Source: Gammaproteobacteria bacterium
GTDB lineage: Bacteria; Pseudomonadota; Gammaproteobacteria; Pseudomonadales; Azotimanducaceae
Length of the DNA: 6,959 nt
Direction of reading: 5' to 3'
Assembly (NCBI GenBank): GCA_027295975.1
Contig: JAPUJX010000168.1
Coordinates: 1 to 6,959, forward strand
Of this stretch, positions 1-5,610 are shown piece by piece. Every line of letters starts with the position of its first letter. Within the stretch, counting starts at the first letter, position 1. A program made the translations under genes and the position numbers. The notes beneath the pieces were generated by a model. That model was not told the DNA's origin. It did not search any database and was given only the letters and a program-made list of their open reading frames with translations.

Positions 1-212
1 GACCGCTTCTTTTTAATCTCGTGCGCGAACATCGGCCCGAATCGGTTCCACCATGCACGCACTGTCTCATAGCTGATGTCTATGCCGCGTTCATGAAGCA
101 AATCTTCGACCTGCCGCAATGACAGCGGGAAGCGGACATACATCATGACAGCCAAACGAATAATCTCGGGCGAGGTCTTAAAATATCGGAACGGATTAGG
201 TATCGGCGGAAA
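1..212 (-). CDS. IS6-family transposase, N-terminal part (partial)
   Basis: The minus-strand frame from 212 down to 3 encodes about 70 residues with the typical N-terminus of IS6-family (COG3316) DDE transposases: NPFRYFKTSPEIIRLAVMMY, then RFPLSLRQVEDLLHERGIDI, then a helix-turn-helix-like stretch ending WWNRFGPMF. In this family that region precedes the catalytic DDE domain, which is missing here because the gene runs off the left edge. An in-frame TAG lies at 213-215 and the first codons after it are TTT CCG CCG ATA. No ATG, GTG or TTG lies ahead of the conserved region. The first in-frame ATGs are at 146-144 and 143-141, already inside the conserved part. The copy may therefore be decayed, use a rare start codon, or carry a changed first codon. 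Family assignment is firm; activity is unknown. Confidence 0.8.
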
Positions 213-241
213 CTACGAAACGCGCTTTGCCAGCGCAAGCC
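1..241 (-). mobile_element. IS6-family insertion sequence, left part, truncated by window edge
   Basis: The element is recognised from its transposase reading frame, which runs leftward off position 1. On the minus strand the stretch 241-223 reads GGCTTGCGCTGGCAAAGCG. It lies about 30 bases upstream of the transposase frame and broadly resembles IS6-family termini, which commonly start GG and contain GCAAAG. I place the outer end near 241 on that basis only. No second inverted repeat or target duplication can be tested, because the rest of the element lies outside the window. The insertion point falls just downstream of the receptor gene and appears to cut the next gene of that transcription unit. 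Confidence 0.6.
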
Positions 242-415
242 ATTTTGCTCTGACAATGCCCGCCGTGCAACTGGTGCCGTTCCGCTTGAGGAAAGCGGGA
301 TCGCAGTCAATCCGACCACAGTGGCACCTGCCCGAAGCAGATCGTGGCGGGTTACCTGCTGTTTCTTGCGAGGTAAGCTCGCTTCAATGCCAGTTGATGC
401 GCAGCCGCGCGCCAT
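242..415 (-). pseudogene. Remnant of an exported (Tat-signal-like) protein gene cut by the IS
   Basis: Directly downstream of the receptor, in another minus-strand frame, lies a Tat-like signal: basic KKQQ, then VTRHDLLRAGATVVGLTAI, then a small-residue stretch ending SSGTAPVA. Known Tat signals read S/T-R-R-x-F/L-L-K; here the second arginine is histidine, so the motif is degenerate. An in-frame ATG at 415-413 overlaps the end of the receptor gene by about 30 bases but has no clear Shine-Dalgarno sequence. No ATG, GTG or TTG lies between the receptor stop and the signal-like motif. The frame runs into the insertion-sequence end near 241, so no mature domain remains. I infer the 5' end of a gene once co-transcribed with the receptor. 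It could instead be a chance open frame; the ordered n-, h- and c-like regions are the main support. Confidence 0.35.
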
Positions 416-2810
416 ACCAGCGTGGTTTGCCGTAGGCCTCTTCCGCACAGCCGCAAAGCGTGGCGAGGTCGAAGCCCGTGATCACGTAGCGCTCGTCGGT
501 CAGGTTGTTGACGAAGATCGTGCCCTGCCACACCCCATCCGAGCTGAGCCAGGAAAGTCGGGCATTTGCCAGCCAGAAAGAATCCATGTTCTGGGCGTCG
601 AAGTTGCGAATGTTGTGAAAGCGATCATCCGTGTAGGTGGCATCGAGCTGAAGGGCGATATTGCCGTTGAACAACTGCTGGGGCCAGGTGTAGCGTGCCA
701 GACCGGTGACTTGCCACTCGGGTGTATGGGCGGGGGTAACGTCCCTGAATACACTGTCCGCCACCTCGAGATCGTGCACGGTGGCGTCGATCCAGGAGCC
801 GTTGAGAATGAGATCGAGCGCCTCGGTGGGTTTCACGTGTAACTCTAACTCAGCACCGTAGTACTCGGCATCGGCATTCCGCACAAAGCCCGAAGAACCA
901 CTGAACACGAAAGCCTGGTAGTCGGTGTAGTCATAGTAGTAAAACGATCCATTCAGTCGGGCGCGGCCATCCAAAAGCGTGGACTTAAAACCTGTTTCGT
1001 ACGCCAGCAGGACTTCCTCATCGTAGGGAATGTTCTCCGAGGGAAGTGGCGGTGTGAAGTCGTTCAACTTGCCGTTGAAGCTGCCGGCTTTGACCCCGCG
1101 ATCGACGCTCAGGTACCACAGAAGATCATCGTGAGGACGGTATTCCAGTGCCACTCTTCCGGCCCATAGGGTGTCGGAGGTGTCGTCTTGGAACGATGGA
1201 TAGGTAAATCCGAAGGAATCCAGTGGTGCCTGATTGCTGTCCACCAAGTTATCGTTGAGGTTCGCGAAAAAGAAGTTATCGTACCGAAACTCCTTGTCCT
1301 CGAAAATGATCCGGGCCCCGGTGACCAGTGTCAGCTGGTCGGTCAGGCTCCAGTCGGCCTGCCCGAAGACCGAGTAGGAATCGGTTTCCAGGTTTACCAG
1401 GCTGGCTGAATCGAAGGGCCCGAACGGCAACAAAAGAGTGAGTGGAGAGTCCGGGGGGAAGTCCAGGGCGATGACGTTTTCATTATCGATGTGCAGGTAG
1501 TAGAAACCCGCGACCCAGCTAAGACGTTCCCCTTCACTGTTGAGACGAATCTCCTGGGTAAATGTGTCGGTATCGTTGTTGTTGTTGACCATGGACTGGG
1601 GAGTTGGAGAGACATCGGTATCCAGGGTTTGCAGTTTCTCGAATTGCATGAAATGCGAAATCGCGGTCAACGTGAACGATTCGAACTTCCAGGTCAGGTT
1701 GGCGGTGCCGCCCTGGATGTCGTACTCGTTGCCGTCGTCCAGGGCATGGTCCACCGAAACGTCAAGGTCGCCAACACCGCCGAATTCCTGGTAGCCGAAC
1801 AAATCACCACCCACCACCGGACGGAATGGATTGCCAAAGGTGCCATCCACGAAACTGATCGGCAGGCAGGCGCCGGTTTCCGCGGAAATAGCCTTGCACC
1901 CCTGCGGGTCGTCTTCGGCACGGATGGAGTTGACGACATTGCCGGCAGCGTCGATGACTGCCGTTATGGCGCCCTGCTGATAGTAGCCCACGGATATCTT
2001 TTCATGAGCGGCGAACCCGCTGACCAGCAGTTCTGCGCGGTCGTTGATCTTCCAGAGCAATTGGCCGCGCACAGCCCACTGGTTGTCGTTCCACATGTCG
2101 TCTGCGCCTGACCGGGACCCGACGAACGGCGCGCCGGTCAGGGGGTTGATCACGTTGCCGGCCGGGTAGAGGTTTTCGGCGATTTCATCATGGTAGTTGT
2201 ACATGGCCGAAAGCCGCCCGGAGACTTTGGTGGACAGCGGCCCACTGACTGCGGCCTCCAACCGGACCTGATTATAGGAGCCATAAACAACGTCGGCATA
2301 GCCTTCGTGGGTATCGGTGGGCTTGCGCGTCACGTAATGCACCAGACCACCGGTGGCGTTGCGGCCAAACAGCGTACCCTGCGGGCCTTTGAGGATTTCC
2401 ACGCGCTCGAGATCAAACAAGCCGAAGCGTTGCCCTTGGGTAGTGGGTACATAGCCCTCGTCGACGTAAACGGCATTGGGAGGTTCAACGAAATCGGTGA
2501 AGTCAGTCTGGGTGACTCCGCGGATTGAGAATTGGGCATCCTGACCCGCGCTGGTGGCAGCGATGCTCACGCCGGGGGTGATCCGGGCGATTTCGCTGCT
2601 CGACTCCAGCCCCAGCTGTTGTATTTGCTCACCCGACCAGGCTGTGATCGAAATGCTGACATCCTGGATTGTCTGCTCGCGCTTTTGCGCTGTGACCACG
2701 ATCTCTTCCAAAACCTGGGCCTGAGCAACGGTTGCCACGACGGTGAGACAAATGCCCTTGATAATGGCAGGACTGAAGAAACTTCCTGCGCGAACCTTAT
2801 TCGTTTTCAT
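384..2810 (-). CDS. TonB-dependent outer-membrane receptor
   Basis: This 808-residue protein is a complete TonB-dependent transporter, which imports a scarce or bulky ligand across the outer membrane using TonB-ExbB-ExbD energy. Residues 1-31 form a signal peptide with a likely cut after AQA. A TonB-box-like stretch, EEIVVTAQKREQ, follows at 35-46. The plug domain carries the hallmark LKGPQGTLFGRNATGG at about 140-155. The rest is the 22-strand barrel, ending with NNLTDERYVITG and a final strand RLRINWH. The last residue is histidine rather than the usual aromatic. A CysX9Cys pair in an early barrel loop (in DDPQGCKA and TGACLPI) could form a disulphide. I chose the ATG at 2810 because a signal peptide starts there and AGGAGAA lies 10 bases upstream; a frame-extended ATG at 2894 would put 28 extra residues before the signal. 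The ligand cannot be read from sequence. It is transcribed divergently from the regulator-membrane-hydrolase unit. Confidence 0.93.
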   Translation of the reverse strand: MKTNKVRAGSFFSPAIIKGICLTVVATVAQAQVLEEIVVTAQKREQTIQDVSISITAWSGEQIQQLGLESSSEIARITPGVSIAATSAGQDAQFSIRGVTQTDFTDFVEPPNAVYVDEGYVPTTQGQRFGLFDLERVEILKGPQGTLFGRNATGGLVHYVTRKPTDTHEGYADVVYGSYNQVRLEAAVSGPLSTKVSGRLSAMYNYHDEIAENLYPAGNVINPLTGAPFVGSRSGADDMWNDNQWAVRGQLLWKINDRAELLVSGFAAHEKISVGYYQQGAITAVIDAAGNVVNSIRAEDDPQGCKAISAETGACLPISFVDGTFGNPFRPVVGGDLFGYQEFGGVGDLDVSVDHALDDGNEYDIQGGTANLTWKFESFTLTAISHFMQFEKLQTLDTDVSPTPQSMVNNNNDTDTFTQEIRLNSEGERLSWVAGFYYLHIDNENVIALDFPPDSPLTLLLPFGPFDSASLVNLETDSYSVFGQADWSLTDQLTLVTGARIIFEDKEFRYDNFFFANLNDNLVDSNQAPLDSFGFTYPSFQDDTSDTLWAGRVALEYRPHDDLLWYLSVDRGVKAGSFNGKLNDFTPPLPSENIPYDEEVLLAYETGFKSTLLDGRARLNGSFYYYDYTDYQAFVFSGSSGFVRNADAEYYGAELELHVKPTEALDLILNGSWIDATVHDLEVADSVFRDVTPAHTPEWQVTGLARYTWPQQLFNGNIALQLDATYTDDRFHNIRNFDAQNMDSFWLANARLSWLSSDGVWQGTIFVNNLTDERYVITGFDLATLCGCAEEAYGKPRWYGARLRINWH

Positions 2811-2820
2811 AGCAATGCTA

Positions 2821-2827
2821 TTCTCCT
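2821..2827 (-). promoter_or_regulatory. Ribosome binding site of the TonB receptor
   Basis: AGGAGAA on the minus strand ends 10 bases before the ATG at 2810. It decides the start in favour of 2810 over the upstream in-frame ATG at 2894. Confidence 0.65.
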
Positions 2828-3020
2828 GATTGGACTTGGTTCTTACGATCAATGTGACGGCTACCGGCTTGAGTCTATGACGGAACCTCATCAACCACCC
2901 GTGATCTCCATAAACGCTCCAGCTTTATGGGTTCATCCTTTCCGCGCGCAGCCAGAAGTTCCTTGATTTAGCCCTGCGGAGCAGACCGGGGAGAATTGGG
3001 CTGACCGTGCCAGAAATTTC

Positions 3021-3032
3021 GACCGTTCGGTC
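3021..3032. promoter_or_regulatory. Palindrome, candidate TetR-type operator
   Basis: GACCGTTCGGTC is a perfect inverted repeat with 5-base arms and a 2-base centre. The core ACCG-NN-CGGT is a form seen in many TetR-family operators. A further half-site, TGACCG, lies at 3002-3007, 18 bases upstream in the same orientation. The regulator encoded at 3412 is an obvious candidate ligand, but this is inference. The site would lie inside the leader of the receptor transcript if the 3116-3144 promoter is right. Confidence 0.4.
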
Positions 3033-3115
3033 ATCTGGTGCCCTTCGAAGCTTCTAATCTCGTTTGTGTTGGCAGCGTACGCAACTCCTTCACAATAATC
3101 TTCAAGCTATGTTGC

Positions 3116-3144
3116 ACTTTAGCTCAAAAACGAATATTGTTCAA
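3116..3144 (-). promoter_or_regulatory. Candidate sigma-70 promoter for the receptor gene
   Basis: On the minus strand, TTGAAC (3144-3139) and TAAAGT (3121-3116) are separated by exactly 17 bases, each matching four of six consensus positions. It lies in the AT-rich part of the region and would start transcription near 3109, leaving a leader of about 300 bases before the receptor ATG. The match is moderate and unverified. Confidence 0.35.
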
Positions 3145-3190
3145 TAAAGATCCGTTTAGTTATCCATGATGCCACTAAATAATTTCAGCA

Positions 3191-3207
3191 AAAACGTATT
3201 ACGTTTT
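3191..3207. promoter_or_regulatory. Perfect 17-base palindrome, candidate operator
   Basis: AAAACGTATTACGTTTT has 8-base perfect arms around a single central base. Perfect symmetry of this length in a divergent intergenic region suggests a binding site for a dimeric regulator. The neighbouring TetR-family protein is the first candidate. It lies between the candidate leftward promoter and the candidate rightward promoter, where one bound protein could affect both directions. There is no T-run adjoining a GC stem, so it does not look like a terminator. Confidence 0.45.
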
Positions 3208-3234
3208 CTTAATACTTAAGGCAGTCGACCAAAG

Positions 3235-3264
3235 TTACTTGCGTCGGGGGGGGCAATGTATGCT
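3235..3264 (+). promoter_or_regulatory. Weak candidate promoter for the regulator operon
   Basis: TTACTT at 3235-3240 and TATGCT at 3259-3264 are spaced by 18 bases. The -10 is fair and the -35 is poor. The spacer holds a run of eight G (3246-3253), so spacer length could vary. Offered only because no better rightward promoter was found before 3412. Confidence 0.2.
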
Positions 3265-3411
3265 AAAAGGAAGATAAGTCATTGGCTGAAATGGATTTCT
3301 ACTGCATTTCCCGCGATGCGGTGGCGCGAGTCCGAGCGTCGCACCGTGAAGCAGTCTTCTGAGAAGTCAGGCGGCCAAGTGCTGTAGGCCAGAGGAAGGT
3401 TCTATTCATTT

Positions 3412-4044
3412 ATGGTTCAGATTAAGAAAAAAAAGCTCGGGAATGCCATCCTTTCAGCAGCCCAGAAGCTATTCAGTGAAAAGGGCTATCTCGGCACCCG
3501 AATGGCGGAGATTGCGGCGGAAGTCGGCACATCGGTATCGAACTTGTACGTTTATTTCCCCTCGAAGCTGCACTTGCTGTATGAGGTATACACGCCAATG
3601 GTGACTTCGAGAATGATGCGTCTCAGCAACAAGGCCCAGTCCATCAGTGATCCGCGAAAACGCCTACAACTTATCTTTTTGACCTTGTGGCGCGACTTGC
3701 CGCAGGACGATAACGGTTTCGCTCGAAATCTAATGCAAGCCATCATCACGGCACCGGATGGGATGGAAAAACCTCACTATCCTTTGATCTGGCTCGAAGA
3801 GATCACCAACGACCTGATCAAGTCATGCTTGCCAGAAGAGCGTCATTTCCTGGTCGACGACCGAACCATAGCGTTCCTCGCATGGATGGCGTTCGATGGC
3901 TTTGTGGCGAATTTGGGTAAAGGCGAAGACCGCGACATCGAGCGGGTGGTCGACCACTTTACTGATATGTTGTTGGGTGTAGATCAAATACCCGTCAACG
4001 CGGCACTTCAAGGATCACGCACGGCCGGGAGTAACCATAATTGA
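3412..4044 (+). CDS. TetR-family transcriptional regulator
   Basis: This 210-residue protein has the TetR/AcrR layout. An N-terminal DNA-binding domain at about residues 9-58 contains AILSAAQKLFSEKGYLGTRM, then AEIAAEVGTSVSNLYVYF, then PSKLHLLYEVY, which is the classical helix-turn-helix with its Y-x-Y-F-x-x-K signature. The remainder is an all-helical ligand-binding and dimerisation domain of normal length that I cannot assign to a ligand. Such proteins are usually repressors released by a small molecule. The basic tail at the N-terminus (QIKKKK) is typical. The ATG at 3412 follows GGAAGG at 3394-3399 by 12 bases. The stop overlaps the next start (TTGA, 4041-4044), so it is the first gene of the rightward operon. 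It probably controls that operon and perhaps the divergent receptor through the palindromes in 3021-3207. Confidence 0.93.
   Translation: MVQIKKKKLGNAILSAAQKLFSEKGYLGTRMAEIAAEVGTSVSNLYVYFPSKLHLLYEVYTPMVTSRMMRLSNKAQSISDPRKRLQLIFLTLWRDLPQDDNGFARNLMQAIITAPDGMEKPHYPLIWLEEITNDLIKSCLPEERHFLVDDRTIAFLAWMAFDGFVANLGKGEDRDIERVVDHFTDMLLGVDQIPVNAALQGSRTAGSNHN
4027..4031 (+). promoter_or_regulatory. Ribosome binding site supporting a TTG start
   Basis: GGGAG ends 9 bases before the TTG at 4041. The nearest ATG (4056) would be 24 bases away, which is too far. This supports TTG as the start of the membrane protein gene. Confidence 0.5.
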
Positions 4045-5066
4045 AAACCACCGGCATGCCCGCCGTTGCCCCGATAGGTGCCAGTTCACGGCTGTTGCTG
4101 GTCGGCGGGTTGATCCTCGTGGTGGTGGGCCTGGGTTCCGGAGAACTGTTCGCGCTGCTGCTGTCTCACACGATCAACACTGACCTCAAAACGGCTTGGC
4201 AAGCGGTGCTGGCCATGGCCAGCGGAGCCGACATCGAATCCATTTCCTCGCGTTTCGATGAGATCCATCGTCTGGCAACCGACCGCGCGCGTGCCATGTC
4301 CCTGCACTCGCATTTCGGTCCTTTCGGTTTGTTGGCTGCAGGGCTCGCACTGGCCAAGATCCGCCTCGGTGGGCCCGGTCGTTATGACCTGCTTGCCGCG
4401 GTGCTAATCCTCGCAGGGGGGCTGGTCCAGTCCGTCGGTTTTCTCTCGTTCGACTACAACGCTTCCGGCTGGGCAAGTGTTTCCAATGCCGGGGCTGTGA
4501 TGTTAGTACTTGGTGTTGCACTTTACCTCCCCGGCTTGTTGCCTGTCGCGCCACAGGCGATGGCGCTGCCACAGCCGGAGCAGGCCGGTGGCAGGCTGCT
4601 CAGAATCGGAGCGGTTATGGTGTTCGCAGGCCTGCTGTTCGGGCTGATCCTAGCGTGGCGCCACGTGTTCTTCGAGGAACCGGTACTGCACGCGGCGCTG
4701 CGGGATCTGATTGAGTCGATCGGAGCAGGCGACGAGGACGCCGCAATGTCCCTTTACGTGACGTACAAATCGAGCCAGGTCCGCATGGCGATCACGGCCG
4801 CGTCGCATTCCCATGCCGTGGCCTTCGGTTTCATCATGATCGTGGCCGCCCTCGTGGCGCAACATCTGAGGCTGAAACGCATATGGCGTGATACCGCCTT
4901 CACACTCATCGCGCTCGGGGGCTTGCTGCTGCCGGTGTTCGTCTTCCTGGCGCCACGTTACGGCTACATTTTTGCCTTGTGCGCCGACTCGGCAGGTGGC
5001 CTCGTCATTCTCGGCTTGCTGTTCGTGCTCTTCGGCTTGAAGCCGCAGAAGGAAACCTATCGATGA
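4041..5066 (+). CDS. Eight-helix membrane protein made of two duplicated four-helix His-x-His modules
   Basis: I do not recognise this 341-residue protein as a named family. It has about eight hydrophobic helices: near 18-41, 92-106, 117-136, 147-167, 186-206, 259-273, 286-304 and 313-333. The two halves repeat one plan: helix, a roughly 45-residue charged amphipathic segment, a His-x-His pair (HSH at 89-91 and 256-258), then three helices. Thirty-five residues after the second His comes the second G of a GG pair in helix 3 (126-127) or its first G (293-294), and 60-61 residues after it comes a G in helix 4 (AGAV at 150-153, AGGL at 318-321). The offset between halves is about 167 residues, so this is an internal duplication. 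The 173-residue neighbour is a third copy. From memory the module resembles styrene oxide isomerase (StyC), a four-helix membrane haem protein with a His at the start of helix 2. Haem or metal binding is inference. It starts with TTG overlapping the regulator stop and ends in an ATGA overlap with the next gene. Confidence 0.85.
   Translation: MKTTGMPAVAPIGASSRLLLVGGLILVVVGLGSGELFALLLSHTINTDLKTAWQAVLAMASGADIESISSRFDEIHRLATDRARAMSLHSHFGPFGLLAAGLALAKIRLGGPGRYDLLAAVLILAGGLVQSVGFLSFDYNASGWASVSNAGAVMLVLGVALYLPGLLPVAPQAMALPQPEQAGGRLLRIGAVMVFAGLLFGLILAWRHVFFEEPVLHAALRDLIESIGAGDEDAAMSLYVTYKSSQVRMAITAASHSHAVAFGFIMIVAALVAQHLRLKRIWRDTAFTLIALGGLLLPVFVFLAPRYGYIFALCADSAGGLVILGLLFVLFGLKPQKETYR
5047..5053 (+). 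promoter_or_regulatory. Ribosome binding site of the 173-residue membrane protein
   Basis: AGAAGGA lies inside the end of the preceding gene, 9 bases before the ATG at 5063. It fixes that start against an in-frame GTG upstream and the earlier ATG at 4979. Confidence 0.5.
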
Positions 5067-5584
5067 AAAACTACGGGGGACCTCGTAAACTGCTCATTCT
5101 CTCTGTGGCACTGCTGATTGCCGGTTTTATGGGCAGCGCAATTTATTGGTCCACCAGCCGGGACGCGGCGTTTCTGGCCACCCAGGAGAACTACGAAAAT
5201 GCCATCTTGGCCGCCGCGGCGCGAGAGGACTCGGCAGTGCCACGCGCAGACGCGCAATGGAACAAGGTCAACCGTGCAGCTCGCCTGGTCGAAGCCCACG
5301 GGCACCTGTTGTTCCTGTGTATTTTCCTGATTCTCTTTGCCATTCTGCTTGCCGATTCGACCGGCGCAGGAAAGGCAAGCCGGCACATGGTGATTCTGGC
5401 TACAGGTGGCGTGTTGATCTATCCCACCGGCTTGGTTGCCCAGGGGGCGGGATTTATAGAGCTTGGGCAGGTACTTTCTGCCGTTGGCGCGGTGCTGATT
5501 CTGCTGTTTACTGGTCGGATCGTTGCCGGCTTGTTCAAGTCGCGACCCGTAACGCAGCCGCCCGGCAACGACCAGACCACATGA
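5063..5584 (+). CDS. Four-helix membrane protein, single-module homologue of the preceding protein
   Basis: This 173-residue protein has four hydrophobic helices (about 9-30, 82-97, 108-130 and 134-158). A charged amphipathic segment of about 45 residues leads into HGH at 79-81. Its spacing matches both halves of the upstream protein: 38 residues from the start of the aligned amphipathic segment (Y44) to the second His, 34 to the GG of helix 3 (115-116), and 61 to the glycine of helix 4 (G142, in SAVGAVLIL). I infer common descent and possible joint assembly with the upstream protein. Its length is close to that of styrene oxide isomerase (about 169 residues from memory), but the tyrosine haem ligand known in that enzyme has no clear counterpart. 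The start is the ATG at 5063, overlapping the previous stop (ATGA). A longer frame from 4979 lies inside the previous gene and is rejected. The stop overlaps ATG 5581 (ATGA). Confidence 0.85.
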   Translation: MKNYGGPRKLLILSVALLIAGFMGSAIYWSTSRDAAFLATQENYENAILAAAAREDSAVPRADAQWNKVNRAARLVEAHGHLLFLCIFLILFAILLADSTGAGKASRHMVILATGGVLIYPTGLVAQGAGFIELGQVLSAVGAVLILLFTGRIVAGLFKSRPVTQPPGNDQTT

Positions 5585-5597
5585 TTGTTAGGGTAAA

Positions 5598-5605
5598 AGA
5601 GAGGG
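5598..5605 (+). promoter_or_regulatory. Ribosome binding site of the hydrolase gene
   Basis: AGAGAGGG ends 5 bases before the ATG at 5611 and 8 before the ATG at 5614. This favours these starts over the ATG at 5581, which overlaps the previous stop and has no clear Shine-Dalgarno sequence. Confidence 0.5.
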
Positions 5606-5610
5606 CCAAA

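Larger units (their letters stand above)
2811..3411. other. Divergent intergenic control region
   Basis: These 600 bases separate the leftward receptor gene from the rightward regulator gene. I find no convincing coding frame on either strand. The part from about 3080 to 3235 is markedly AT-rich compared with the genes. The region holds a candidate leftward promoter (3116-3144), two palindromes (3021-3032 and 3191-3207), a weak candidate rightward promoter (3235-3264) overlapping a G8 tract, and long untranslated leaders on both sides (about 300 bases to the receptor, about 140 to the regulator). I see no cobalamin or other riboswitch that I could recognise. Confidence 0.6.

Noticed and set aside
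321..842. 173-residue plus-strand open frame at the 3' end of the receptor gene
   Set aside because: Its composition is that of an antisense shadow of the barrel region, with no domain features.
1491..2111. 206-residue plus-strand open frame inside the receptor gene
   Set aside because: It is antisense to a confidently identified gene and shows no recognisable domain or ribosome site.
2811..2894. Upstream ATG giving an 836-residue receptor
   Set aside because: It would put 28 residues before a normal signal peptide. The ATG at 2810 has a good Shine-Dalgarno sequence.
3043..3054. Overlapping short palindromes CTTCGAAG and GAAGCTTC
   Set aside because: They are short 8-base palindromes, common by chance, with no supporting spacing or repeats.
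5146..5610. Long open frame extending the hydrolase upstream to a 525-residue protein
   Set aside because: The extension lies inside the 173-residue membrane protein gene in another frame and has no sensible protein features. The signal peptide and ribosome site place the start at 5611.
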